DNA from: Beijerinckiaceae bacterium
GTDB lineage: Bacteria; Pseudomonadota; Alphaproteobacteria; Rhizobiales; Beijerinckiaceae
Length of the DNA stretch: 64,000 nt
Direction of reading: 5' to 3'
Assembly (NCBI GenBank): GCA_004564215.1
Contig: CP024846.1
Coordinates: forward strand, 2,356,001-2,420,000
The translations under genes and the position numbers were made by a program. Shown here piece after piece: positions 53,989 to 62,954 of the stretch. How positions within the stretch are numbered: the first letter of the stretch is position 1; each line of letters starts with the position of its first letter. The notes beneath the pieces were generated by a model that was not told the DNA's origin, made no database searches, and saw only the letters and a list, made by a program, of their open reading frames with translations.

Positions 53989-55065
53989 CGGAATGTCGGG
54001 CGTCATGGGGCCTTCGGTCCGAATGCCGCCCAAGGAGACCCCAAGCGCTCGCAACGGGTGCTTGAAAGCATCCTCGACCGCGGTCGCCTCGAACCCGCAA
54101 TGGACCATGCAATCGGCGCATTTTTCGTAATTGCCGGTGCCATAGGAGTCCCAGTCGGTGTCCTCCATCAGCTCCTTGAAGCTGTCCACATAGCCTTCGC
54201 CGAGCAGATAGCAGGGCCGCTGCCAGCCGAACACGGTTCGGGTGGGATTGCCCCAAGGGGTGCATTGATAGGTTTGATTGCCGGCCAGAAAATCGAGGAA
54301 CAGCTTCGACTGAAAGAACGGCCACGCCTTGCCGCCGTTGCCCCGCGAAAAAATTTGCCGAAACAGGGTCTTGGTCTTCTCGCGATTGAGGAAATGCTGC
54401 TGGTCCGGCGCGCGTTCGTAGGCATAGCCCGGCGAGACCGTGATCCCCTCAATGCCGAGCGCCGAGACGCTATCGAAAAACGCGGCGACACGGTCGGGAT
54501 CGGCGGAATTGAAAAGCGTGCAGTTGATGGTAACCCGAAACCCCCGTTGTTTGGCGAGTTTCAAGGCGTCGAGGGCGCGCTCGAAAACCCCCGCCTGGCA
54601 GACCGAGTGATCGTGCATTTCGGCATCGCCATCGAGGTGAATCGACCAGTTGAAATAGCGGTTCGGGGTGTAGCGATCGATGTGTTTCGCAAGCAGAAGG
54701 GCGTTGGTGCAGACAGTGACGAATTTCCGCTTGGCGATGGCGCCGGCCACAATCTCGGGAAGATCCTTGTGGAGCAGGGGTTCGCCGCCGGCGACGACAA
54801 CGACGGGGGCGCCGCATTCATCCATCGCCGCCAGGCAATCGGCGAGCGGCAAACGCTGGTTGAGAATTTTGTCGGGATAATCGATCTTGCCGCAGCCGGC
54901 GCACGCAAGGTTGCATCGGAACAAAGGTTCGAGCATGAGGACGAGCGGAAAGCGCTTGCGGCCGGCCAAACGTTGACGAACCACATAGGCGCCGATCTGT
55001 GCCATCTGCAGAATCGGTATTCCCAATGCTTGCTCCTTAAGGTTTTGACGCCAACGAGCCTTCAC
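53878..55065 (-). CDS. hpnH: HpnH, radical SAM adenosylhopane synthase
   Basis: 395-residue radical SAM enzyme adding the 5'-deoxyadenosyl group to hopene, the first step of extended (C35) hopanoid synthesis. The 4Fe-4S cysteines are C51, C55 and C58 in FRCNLACAGCGK. VVVVAGGEPLLHKDLPEIV and FNWSIHLDGDAEMHD follow; a C-terminal Cys cluster KCADCMVHCGFEA may bind another cluster. GTG start at 55065 abuts the ispH TGA with no gap, so the two are coupled. It is transcribed against hpnG. Confidence 0.95.
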   Translation of the reverse strand: MKARWRQNLKEQALGIPILQMAQIGAYVVRQRLAGRKRFPLVLMLEPLFRCNLACAGCGKIDYPDKILNQRLPLADCLAAMDECGAPVVVVAGGEPLLHKDLPEIVAGAIAKRKFVTVCTNALLLAKHIDRYTPNRYFNWSIHLDGDAEMHDHSVCQAGVFERALDALKLAKQRGFRVTINCTLFNSADPDRVAAFFDSVSALGIEGITVSPGYAYERAPDQQHFLNREKTKTLFRQIFSRGNGGKAWPFFQSKLFLDFLAGNQTYQCTPWGNPTRTVFGWQRPCYLLGEGYVDSFKELMEDTDWDSYGTGNYEKCADCMVHCGFEATAVEDAFKHPLRALGVSLGGIRTEGPMTPDIPLHLQRPAEYVFGRQVEQKLAEIVETERASKQLSAAE

Positions 55066-55989
55066 TCAATCATTGAGTTCGGCGGGAAGCTTGAATTCTA
55101 TATCTTCCCTGACACCGGGCAACGTTGTCAATTCAACAGGGCCAAGACTGCTCAAGGCGTTGATCACATCCTCGACCAGAACTTCCGGGGCGGAAGCGCC
55201 CGCGGTGAGACCAATGGTTTTGACTCCCCGCAGGAACTCAAGATCGAGTTCGGTTCTATCGGCGATCAGAAAAGCCGGTATGTTGGATTCCGCCCCGATC
55301 TCGCGTAGCCGATTCGAATTGGAGCTGTTTTTCGCGCCCACAACCAGCATGACGTCAACCAGTTTGCTGAGTTCGCGCACCGCGCTTTGCCGATTTTGGG
55401 TCGCGTAGCAAATATCCTTGGTTTCCGGGCCGACGATGTCTTTGAAACGGCGTTTCAGCGCGGCGATGATGCTCTTTGTATCATCGACGCTCAAAGTAGT
55501 TTGCGAGACATAGGCGATCGGCGTGTCTGGAGCAAGGTCGAGTTTTTGCACGTCGGCTTCCGATTGTACGAGATGCACCCGGGCCGGAATACGCCCCACC
55601 GTGCCTTCGACTTCCGGATGGCCGGCATGGCCGATCAGCACGATGGCGCGGCCATGCTGGACATAGCGTTCGCCCTGGCTGTGAACTTTCGCCACCAGGG
55701 GACAGGTCGCGTCGAGAACCGGCAATCCGAGGGCGGCGGCCTGTTCCTCGACCGAGCGGGCGACGCCATGCGCGCTGAAAATCGTTCGCGCGCCGTGGGG
55801 TATTTCATCCAGCCGCTCGACGAACTGGGCTCCCTTCGCCTTGAGGCTTTCGACGACATACCCATTGTGGACAATTTCATGCCGTACATAGATGGGAGGG
55901 CCATATTTCTCGAGCGCACGTTCCACAATTTCAATCGCGCGGACGACGCCAGCACAAAATCCGCGTGGCTGCGCCAAAATGACTTTCAT
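55066..55989 (-). CDS. ispH: 4-hydroxy-3-methylbut-2-enyl diphosphate reductase
   Basis: 307-residue 4Fe-4S enzyme making IPP and DMAPP, the last step of the MEP pathway. Cluster cysteines are C12 (RGFCAGV), C96 (LDATCPLV) and C195 ([11 protein letters not shown]). The SAHGV and THxTK-type elements ([12 protein letters not shown] region) are consistent with the family. Start ATG 55989. Its position directly before hpnH ties isoprenoid supply to hopanoid extension. It is divergent from hpnN. Confidence 0.95.
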   Translation of the reverse strand: MKVILAQPRGFCAGVVRAIEIVERALEKYGPPIYVRHEIVHNGYVVESLKAKGAQFVERLDEIPHGARTIFSAHGVARSVEEQAAALGLPVLDATCPLVAKVHSQGERYVQHGRAIVLIGHAGHPEVEGTVGRIPARVHLVQSEADVQKLDLAPDTPIAYVSQTTLSVDDTKSIIAALKRRFKDIVGPETKDICYATQNRQSAVRELSKLVDVMLVVGAKNSSNSNRLREIGAESNIPAFLIADRTELDLEFLRGVKTIGLTAGASAPEVLVEDVINALSSLGPVELTTLPGVREDIEFKLPAELND

Positions 55990-56084
55990 GAAATTTGCCT
56001 AGCGTCGGATGGATTGTGCCTTTAAAGGCAGTGCCATGGAAAACAGGCGCGACTCGTTGATTCTGGACTGAGTTTGTAGCTATA

Positions 56085-56120
56085 ACAATGCCATTGTCAA
56101 ACAAATGACATTGTCAAACA
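56085..56120. promoter_or_regulatory. Tandem palindromic operator-like site between ispH and hpnN
   Basis: ACAATG-C-CATTGT (56085-56097) is a perfect 6-1-6 palindrome. A 16-base direct repeat ATG-C/A-CATTGTCAAACA occurs at 56088-56103 and 56105-56120, 17 bases apart, and the second copy contains the palindrome TGACA-T-TGTCA. TTGTCA-N6-TGACA also pairs between the copies. Such TGTCA/TGACA pairs recall TetR-type operators. It lies 96 bases past the ispH start and 148 before hpnN. Confidence 0.5.
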
Positions 56121-56267
56121 TTCGCCATTCCGACGGCCAAAGCGCCATCGCGGCCCATCAATACCCGAAATTGCCATCTTTACGGCTTTTGGATTGTCTC
56201 CCAGTACCGCGACTATTTTCTAAGCATAGCCTTAGCAGGCGTTTTTTTCGATCGGCGACAGCAAAGC

Positions 56268-58934
56268 ATGACAAAATTTAAAGGACCTTCGGGAAAAAAA
56301 CCATTCTTGCCACTAGTTGCGTCAGATCCAATCGCGCGGTCTATTGTGGCGATCGTGACAAGTTGCAGTCGGTTCACTTGGATTGTGCTTGCCCTGTCAA
56401 TCGTGCTGACGGGACTTGCCGGTTATTACGCCGCTAATCATTTTGCGATCAATACGAATACCAACGATTTTATTTCCGAAAAGCTGCCCTGGCGGCAAAA
56501 TCTTATCGCCTTGGATAAGGCCTTCCCACAGCGCGCGGACCAAATTGTGGTCGTGATCGATGGGGCGACCCCAGAGCTTGCCGAAGCCGCGGCGCAATCG
56601 CTGACCGACAAATTGAAGACGCGCCCGGATCTTTACAAATCCGTCGTGCGGCCGGAAGGCGGAGCCTATTTCAATCAAAATGGTCTCCTGTTCATGCCGG
56701 CCGCTGAACTCCAGAGCACCATGAAGGGAATTGCCCACGCCCGGCCATTCTTGGTGGCCCTGGCCTCGGATCCGAGCCTGCGCGGAATCGCCAACGCATT
56801 TTCCTATATCCCCCGCGGGGTTCAGGCGCAGGCCGGCACTTTGGATGATTTCGATCGACCGATGGCGGTCCTTGGCGACGCCCTGGACGGTGTGCTGGAC
56901 GGCCGGCCGACTTTTTTCTCCTGGCGCGGCTTGTTGAACGAACAGGCGCCTGATTCTCGCGAATTGCGCCGTTTCATCGAGGTGAAGCCGGTTCTGGACT
57001 ATGCCGCCCTCATGCCGGGCGAAAAGGCGTCGCAATTTATCCGCCAGAGCGCCATCGATCTCGGCCTTTCCAGCGCATCCGGGGTCAAAATCAGGCTGAC
57101 CGGCATAGTGCCGATGGCCGACGAGGAATTCTCGACGATTGCGGACGGTGCCGGCCTCAACGCTTTGGCCACGGCCCTGATCGTTCTTTTCATCATCTGG
57201 CGCGCGCTGAAATCCACCCGCATCGTCCTTGCGGTGACCCTCACCGTCATTGTCGGTCTCGCGGTCACAGCGGCCGTCGGGATCATGATGGTCGGGGCGC
57301 TCAATCTTATCTCGGTCGCCTTTGCGGTCCTGTTTGTGGGCATCGGGGTGGATTTCGGCATTCAGTTCAGTGTCCGTTACCGCGCCGAGCGCCACAAGCA
57401 GGCGGATTTCGATCTCGCCCTGCAGCAGGCGGCAGCCAAGGCCGGACGGCCTCTCTCGCTAGCCGCGGCCGCGACCGCCGCCGGATTTTACTCGTTTCTT
57501 CCGACCGATTATCGCGGCGTGTCGGAACTCGGCCTCATCGCCGGGACCGGAATGTTCATCGCGTTCTTTGCCGCGATCACGGTGCTGCCCGCCTTGCTGA
57601 CTTTGCTGCGGCCGCCGCCGGAGGCGGAGCCGGTCGGCTATCTCTTTCTGGCCCCGGTCGATAAATTCATGGCCAGACATCGCTATGCGATCATCATTGG
57701 GACATTGGCTGTGGCTTTGGCAGGAACGCCTCTGCTCTTCTATGTCCACTTCGATTTCAATCCGCTCAATTTGCGTAGCGACAAGGTGGAATCCGTTTCC
57801 ACAATATTGGATCTTCAGAAGGATCCGAATACCGACACTAATACGATCAGCGTTCTCGCGCCCTCGCTCGCCGATGCTCCGGCGCTTATGGCGCGCCTGA
57901 AGCAATTGCCCGAAGTTGCCCGGGTGACCAGCCTGGAGAGTTTGATTCCCGAGGATCAGGACCAAAAGCTCGCGATCATTGCGCCGATTGCGAGCTCTTT
58001 GCTTCCCTTGCTCGATCCTGCCCGCGAACACGAGCCTCCGACGGACGCCGAAAATGTCGCCGCCTTGGAGCGGGCGGCGGCGACTTTCAATTCGACCGCC
58101 GGAGATGGGACGGGAAAAGGCGCCGACGACGCGCGCCGTCTCGCCGCGGCATTCCAAAAGCTGGCGACCGGGTCGCTGGAGCAGCGCGAGGCCGCGCGTC
58201 GAGCCTTGGTCCCAAGCCTGGATACGATGCTTGATCTGCTGCGCGCTTCTCTCAGCGCACGAAAAGTGACCGTTGCATCGATTCCGCCTGACTTGGCGCG
58301 CAACTGGGTGAGCGCCGATGGCCGCGCCCGGATCGAGGTCGCGCCTGCGGGGGATCCAAACGATAATGCGACGCTGATCAAATTTGCAAAAGCCGTGCGG
58401 ACGATCGACCCCAACGCCATGGGCGAGCCCATCGCGGTTCAGGAATCCGGCGACACGGTCGTCAAAGCCTTCATCGAGGCGGGGGGATGGGCGCTGCTTT
58501 CGATCAGCCTGCTTCTGTTCTTCGTGTTGCGGCGGATCACCGATGTCCTTTTGACATTGGTCCCTTTGCTGCTTGCCGGGGTCGTGACGCTGGAAATCAC
58601 CGTCCTCATTGGATTGCCGCTGAACTTTGCGAATATTATCGCGTTGCCGCTGCTGCTCGGACTGGGCGTTGCCTTCAAGATCTATTTCGTCATGGCGTGG
58701 CGGGCCGGGACGACAAATCTTTTACAATCGAGTCTGACGCGTGCCGTCTTTTTCAGTGCGATGACGACGGCGACCGCCTTCGGCAGTCTGTGGCTATCCA
58801 ATCATCCGGGAACATCCAGCATGGGTAAGCTGCTGGCGTTGTCGCTCGTCTGTACTTTGGCGGCGGCGATTTTATTCCAGCCGGCGTTGATGGGGCCGCC
58901 CCGAAAGGTGGATATGACTGGCGAGGACGCCTAG
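56268..58934 (+). CDS. hpnN: HpnN, RND-family hopanoid transporter
   Basis: 888-residue RND protein with two MMPL/SSD-like halves of five to six helices and two large periplasmic domains. After the first helix comes FAINTNTNDFISEKLPWRQ; VAFAVLFVGIGVDFGIQFSV marks the central membrane core of the first half and LLGLGVAFKIYFVMAWR that of the second. HpnN moves hopanoids from inner to outer membrane, and its loss in Rhodopseudomonas impairs growth and membrane integrity. ATG 56268. Its promoter region holds the palindromic cluster at 56085-56120. Unlike MdtB/C it shows no tripartite partners nearby, as expected. Confidence 0.94.
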   Translation: MTKFKGPSGKKPFLPLVASDPIARSIVAIVTSCSRFTWIVLALSIVLTGLAGYYAANHFAINTNTNDFISEKLPWRQNLIALDKAFPQRADQIVVVIDGATPELAEAAAQSLTDKLKTRPDLYKSVVRPEGGAYFNQNGLLFMPAAELQSTMKGIAHARPFLVALASDPSLRGIANAFSYIPRGVQAQAGTLDDFDRPMAVLGDALDGVLDGRPTFFSWRGLLNEQAPDSRELRRFIEVKPVLDYAALMPGEKASQFIRQSAIDLGLSSASGVKIRLTGIVPMADEEFSTIADGAGLNALATALIVLFIIWRALKSTRIVLAVTLTVIVGLAVTAAVGIMMVGALNLISVAFAVLFVGIGVDFGIQFSVRYRAERHKQADFDLALQQAAAKAGRPLSLAAAATAAGFYSFLPTDYRGVSELGLIAGTGMFIAFFAAITVLPALLTLLRPPPEAEPVGYLFLAPVDKFMARHRYAIIIGTLAVALAGTPLLFYVHFDFNPLNLRSDKVESVSTILDLQKDPNTDTNTISVLAPSLADAPALMARLKQLPEVARVTSLESLIPEDQDQKLAIIAPIASSLLPLLDPAREHEPPTDAENVAALERAAATFNSTAGDGTGKGADDARRLAAAFQKLATGSLEQREAARRALVPSLDTMLDLLRASLSARKVTVASIPPDLARNWVSADGRARIEVAPAGDPNDNATLIKFAKAVRTIDPNAMGEPIAVQESGDTVVKAFIEAGGWALLSISLLLFFVLRRITDVLLTLVPLLLAGVVTLEITVLIGLPLNFANIIALPLLLGLGVAFKIYFVMAWRAGTTNLLQSSLTRAVFFSAMTTATAFGSLWLSNHPGTSSMGKLLALSLVCTLAAAILFQPALMGPPRKVDMTGEDA

Positions 58935-58939
58935 CGGTT

Positions 58940-59353
58940 TTAAGGGTCCTCTTTGGCGGTTAAATTGAATCGATCCGTTTTTGGTCCGAAGCCCATGATG
59001 AGCTCTTGGGATTGATAGGAATGGATGCGAGCGGAATTGCAATCGAACGAGCCCTTATAGCAAATCCGAACTTTGATCATCCTTGGACATTTGTTGTTGA
59101 TCGCGACGACGTAGTCGTAAACTTCCTGATTGACGAGATGCGCCCGGGACGAGGGCACCATTTCGAGGCATGGCTTGCCCAAGGGGCTGGCGTGACGAAC
59201 GCCCAGGAACACGATCTCATGTGAATCCGCCCCCGGAGCCGGCCGTGGTGCGGGCGTTTCCGCGGGGCGATAGGGCTCTTCGGCGCGGGCATCATTCGAT
59301 CCCGCGAGGAGGAGCGGCAGGCAAATCAAGATATAGACTTGGGACACTCTCAT
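58940..59353 (-). CDS. Small secreted protein of unknown function next to hpnN
   Basis: A 137-residue protein with signal peptide MRVSQVYILICLPLLLAGS, cleavage near ARAEEP, then a Pro-rich linker (RPAETPAPRPAPGADSH). The mature domain has four cysteines (GKPCLEM, NNKCPRMI, VRICYKG, FDCNSA), enough for two disulfides, and resembles small periplasmic domains seen in rhizobial proteins. No family is named. ATG 59353 is chosen; ATG 59380 has no signal-peptide logic. It converges with hpnN, 5 bases between stops. Confidence 0.6.
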   Translation of the reverse strand: MRVSQVYILICLPLLLAGSNDARAEEPYRPAETPAPRPAPGADSHEIVFLGVRHASPLGKPCLEMVPSSRAHLVNQEVYDYVVAINNKCPRMIKVRICYKGSFDCNSARIHSYQSQELIMGFGPKTDRFNLTAKEDP

Positions 59354-59526
59354 TTCATAATCCCGGCCTGGATTTGTCACTCTTCAAAAACTTGGCCCGG
59401 CAAATCTCGCCCGCCGCCATGCCGAGACAAAGTTGAGCGCATTGGCGCTTGTCTTCCGACCGTGGGGCCTTGTCAAACCGGGCTCCGGCCGTTCGGCAAT
59501 GGCCCCGTTGCTGTTGGTGATCCCCC

Positions 59527-60486
59527 ATGCTACCTGCGGCCATGCTCGAAGGCCTGCCCCCCAATTCGGCCGCACATGTCATGCGCCTCACCTGTGACGA
59601 GGCCATGGCGCGCATGATCGCCGATATTATCGTTGAGACCTTCGACCCTGCCGAGACGGCGGCTGCAGCGTTCGAGAAGACGCCGAGCACGAAGGACTGG
59701 AATAAGGGGCCTTGGATCGTCGAAGTCTATTTTGGCAGTGCACCCGACGAAGCCAATGTGCGCGCGCTCGTTGCCGCCGCGGCCGGGAGCGAAGCTGCAG
59801 AGGCGGTCGTGTTCGATCGCGTGCGGCAGCGCGATTGGGTTGCCTCTTCCCTCGAAGGGCTTGAGCCGGTCCGGGTCCGCCGCTTTGTCGTTCATGGCGC
59901 GCATGGCCGCGACGCGGTCCGACCCAATGAGCTTTCGATCGAGATCGAAGCGGCCCTGGCGTTCGGGACCGGCCATCATGGTTCGACGCGCGGATGCCTG
60001 CTCATGCTCGATCTTATCGCGCGCAAGCGGCGCCCAAGTTCAATCCTTGATCTTGGTACGGGCTCGGGTGTCCTCGCCATGGCGGCGGCAAAATTGTTAA
60101 AACAAAAAATTCACGCCGGAGACATCGACCCGCTCAGCGTAACGGCGGCGGCTGCCAACGCCAGGTTCAACGGTGTTGCAAGCTTTGTGCGGCCGGTCCG
60201 GGCAAAAGGGCTTTCGCATCCGGCCCTGCGCGGCGGGGCGCCTTATGACCTCGTCATGGCGAATATTCTTGCCCGGCCGCTGCGCGATCTCGCGCCGGGA
60301 ATGGCGCGATTGCTGGCGCCCCGCGCCGACGTTATTCTTTCGGGCCTGATCGCGCGGGATGTTGCAGGTGTCATCAGCGCCTATCGGGCGCAAGGGCTGG
60401 CCCTCACGCGCAGGACCGACATCGACGGCTGGGCGACCCTATTAATGCAGCGCGGCGGCAAGGATCGCCAGACCATTTCTGCTTGA
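59527..60486 (+). CDS. prmA: Ribosomal protein L11 methyltransferase
   Basis: 319-residue SAM-dependent methyltransferase that trimethylates L11. The catalytic domain has [17 protein letters not shown], motif [31 protein letters not shown] and [12 protein letters not shown] (post-motif NIL-P). An N-terminal L11-recognition domain spans about 110 residues. ATG 59527; ATG 59542 is a possible alternative. It is convergent with the flippase gene, 12 bases between stops. Confidence 0.94.
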   Translation: MLPAAMLEGLPPNSAAHVMRLTCDEAMARMIADIIVETFDPAETAAAAFEKTPSTKDWNKGPWIVEVYFGSAPDEANVRALVAAAAGSEAAEAVVFDRVRQRDWVASSLEGLEPVRVRRFVVHGAHGRDAVRPNELSIEIEAALAFGTGHHGSTRGCLLMLDLIARKRRPSSILDLGTGSGVLAMAAAKLLKQKIHAGDIDPLSVTAAAANARFNGVASFVRPVRAKGLSHPALRGGAPYDLVMANILARPLRDLAPGMARLLAPRADVILSGLIARDVAGVISAYRAQGLALTRRTDIDGWATLLMQRGGKDRQTISA

Positions 60487-60498
60487 ACCGTCGCAGCT

Positions 60499-61995
60499 TT
60501 AAAGCGCTTTCATCCGCGCCCCAGCCAGGCGAAGCCGCGCGAGCAGCATGCCGCGCAACCCGGCGAGATCCAACCCTAATACAATGGCAGCGTAGACGGC
60601 AATACCGGTTGCGACCTGTTCGGCAAGCGTTGCAAAGCCAGGCTGTTGATCGCGCATCGGCAAAATCATGACCGACATCACGGCATTGGCAAACATCGTG
60701 ATCGCTAGATCGCGCGGGCGCGGCCATTCCCGCTTTGCCGCACTCGCATAAGCGATCAGCACGGCGAGCGCCACGACCATGGCCCCGGCCTGGGCGATCG
60801 CAAGGCTCGATCCATTCGCGTCGCGCGGCAAACTCAAAATCAGGATGGGATCGACTGCGCAAGCGGCCAAAGCCGCGACAATCAAAGGGGCGGTTTTCTT
60901 CTCGATGAGAAAAATGGGATTGATGCAATATTGAATCACGGCCATGCAGAAAAGGCCTGTCATCATCAACGGCAGCAATAAGTCAAAATGGCTGCGGAAC
61001 TCCGCCGGCACCACCAATTGGGCGATCGAGGGCAGAGTCAGCCAAAGTCCCGTGCAGGCAGGCAGAACCATGGCGATGACGATGGTCATGTTGCGGGCGA
61101 CCTGCTGCCGCGCCTGCATCGGCCCATGCAGCTCGTGGGCCGCCACCGCGATTTGGAACAAGACGATGTCGAGGGCGGAGCCAATCGCCTGGATCGCCTT
61201 GGTGCCAAAATCATAGGCCAAAGAAAATTGCCCGGTCTCGGAAAACCCATAGACGATGGCCAGAATGGAGCGATTGGCTAGTGGGATCGAAAGATAGAGC
61301 AGATTGGCGCCCACGATGGGCAGGCTGTAGGCCATCAGCGACCGTGCGATCGAAAATCTCGCGAGCGCGGGTTTGGAGCCGGGATCGCGCAAGGCCGCCC
61401 GCGCCGTGACGATGGATCCGCCGAGGCTGATAATCGTCCCGATCAGGGTCATCTTGGCGGAGCCGAATATAAAGGCTCCTCCGCCCATCAGTGCGAAGGC
61501 GAAAAGATTCTTGACGAGAACGAGCCGGGTGAAGAGCCGGTCGTCAAAGCACGCGCGCACCAGCGCGGTATGATAATCGAAAAGCCCGTTGGTGACCGCG
61601 ACGCAAAGGGCGAGTGCGATCAAGCCGTTTGACAAAGTGAAGGTGACACCGGTGAACAAAAGCAGGCTGGCACCCGCGGCAAGCCCCAATGTGATGAAGA
61701 TAAAGCCGAGATCGAGGGTCGCGCGCACGGCCGGCTCTGCTTCCCTGGTGCGCTGGGAATAGAACCTTGTCGCTCCGAGCCGGATCCAATCGAAAAACCC
61801 GGTTTGCACAAAGATCGCGGTTGCATGGGCGAGCGCGAAACGGCCAAACTCAGCCGGGCCGAGAAAGGTCGCGATGAGAAGTCCAATCGCGAAATTGAAC
61901 AGGAGGTTGCAGAAAAAGACGAAAAAAACCGTCATCGATGAGGCGTACCAGGGTGGCTTAGGGTCGCGCGGGAGTGCGGTTCCGAGCAAGCCCAT
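60499..61995 (-). CDS. Polysaccharide flippase of the MOP superfamily (Wzx-like)
   Basis: 498-residue protein with about 12 to 14 membrane helices. The opening FFVFFCNLLFNFAIGLLIAT and AEFGRFALAHATAIF pattern is typical of oligosaccharide flippases, with a long central FSETGQFSLAYDFGTKAIQ segment. It would flip a lipid-linked oligosaccharide across the inner membrane. No glycosyltransferase or polymerase is adjacent, so its glycan is unknown. Start ATG 61995 by frame; MurJ-type lipid II flippases are a distant alternative. Confidence 0.8.
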   Translation of the reverse strand: MGLLGTALPRDPKPPWYASSMTVFFVFFCNLLFNFAIGLLIATFLGPAEFGRFALAHATAIFVQTGFFDWIRLGATRFYSQRTREAEPAVRATLDLGFIFITLGLAAGASLLLFTGVTFTLSNGLIALALCVAVTNGLFDYHTALVRACFDDRLFTRLVLVKNLFAFALMGGGAFIFGSAKMTLIGTIISLGGSIVTARAALRDPGSKPALARFSIARSLMAYSLPIVGANLLYLSIPLANRSILAIVYGFSETGQFSLAYDFGTKAIQAIGSALDIVLFQIAVAAHELHGPMQARQQVARNMTIVIAMVLPACTGLWLTLPSIAQLVVPAEFRSHFDLLLPLMMTGLFCMAVIQYCINPIFLIEKKTAPLIVAALAACAVDPILILSLPRDANGSSLAIAQAGAMVVALAVLIAYASAAKREWPRPRDLAITMFANAVMSVMILPMRDQQPGFATLAEQVATGIAVYAAIVLGLDLAGLRGMLLARLRLAGARMKAL

Positions 61996-62205
61996 GCAGG
62001 ATCGGGGCGGACAAGGCGAAAAATGATTTTCTCGTTCATCAACAGGGAACCAACCATGTCCACCATGAATATCGGGTGAAGGAAATCACAGACTTATCAT
62101 CTCATTATACCAGTCTCACGCTTATTTTACGAGATTGCGGTCGGCCAGGGCCTGCGCAATTACCTTGCCACTTTTCTGTTCCCGAGGAACCCGCTAGAAG
62201 GGCGC

Positions 62206-62937
62206 ATGACGCATGATGTTACCCTCCCTGCTGCCGCGCTTGCGGGGCTTTTGTCTTTTCTCAGCCCTTGCGTGCTGCCGCTGGTGCCGCCCTATCTGAC
62301 CTTTATCGCCGGAACAACCATAGAAGAGGTTGCCACGCGGCGCGAGGCCCGGGCACGGCGCGATATTTTCCTCGCCTCCCTGCTTTTCATCCTCGGCTTT
62401 TCGACGGTGTTCGTAGGTCTCGGCGCGACGGCCTCGGCCTTTGGTCAGGTCTTGCACGAATATTTCGCGCGTCTTTCGCTCCTGGCCGGGGTCGCAATCA
62501 TCGTGATGGGATTGCATTTTCTGGGCGTTTTTAAGTTTGCCTTGCTCTATCGCGAGGCACGGGTCGACGTCCAAAAGCCGGTGGGGATTTGGGGCGCCTT
62601 TGTCATGGGGCTGGCTTTCGGTTTCGGCTGGACGCCGTGCATCGGTCCCATTCTTGCCGCGATTCTTGCAGTGGCCGCTTCGCAGGATACGATCGGCAAA
62701 GGCATAGCATTGCTGGCCGCTTATTCGAGCGGGCTTGGCCTGCCATTTTTGTTGGCCGCGTTGGCGATCGAACCCTTCATCCGGGTCATCAAACGGTTCC
62801 GGCCCTACTTCGGGGCCCTGGAACGGGTCATTGGCGTCCTCCTCGTGGCCACGGGGATCGCCTTCCTGACCGGATCGGTCCAGGATCTCTCGGCCTGGCT
62901 GTTGCAGACCTTTCCAGGCCTTGCCAATTTGGGTTAG
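62206..62937 (+). CDS. ccdA: CcdA-type cytochrome c biogenesis/thiol-disulfide transporter
   Basis: 243-residue membrane protein with six helices. The redox cysteines are in LSFLSPCVLPLVPPYLTF (helix 1) and GWTPCIGPILAAIL (helix 4). It carries electrons from cytosolic thioredoxin to periplasmic thiol proteins for heme c maturation and disulfide reduction. Starts ATG 62206. No ResA/CcmG partner is adjacent. It converges with the binding-protein gene, 17 bases apart. Confidence 0.93.
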   Translation: MTHDVTLPAAALAGLLSFLSPCVLPLVPPYLTFIAGTTIEEVATRREARARRDIFLASLLFILGFSTVFVGLGATASAFGQVLHEYFARLSLLAGVAIIVMGLHFLGVFKFALLYREARVDVQKPVGIWGAFVMGLAFGFGWTPCIGPILAAILAVAASQDTIGKGIALLAAYSSGLGLPFLLAALAIEPFIRVIKRFRPYFGALERVIGVLLVATGIAFLTGSVQDLSAWLLQTFPGLANLG

Positions 62938-62954
62938 GCCACCGCCTCGCAGGC

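Noticed and set aside
54058-55308. Plus-strand frame of 416 codons across hpnH and ispH
   Set aside because: Antisense to two firmly identified enzymes with Fe-S motifs; no domain in the frame.
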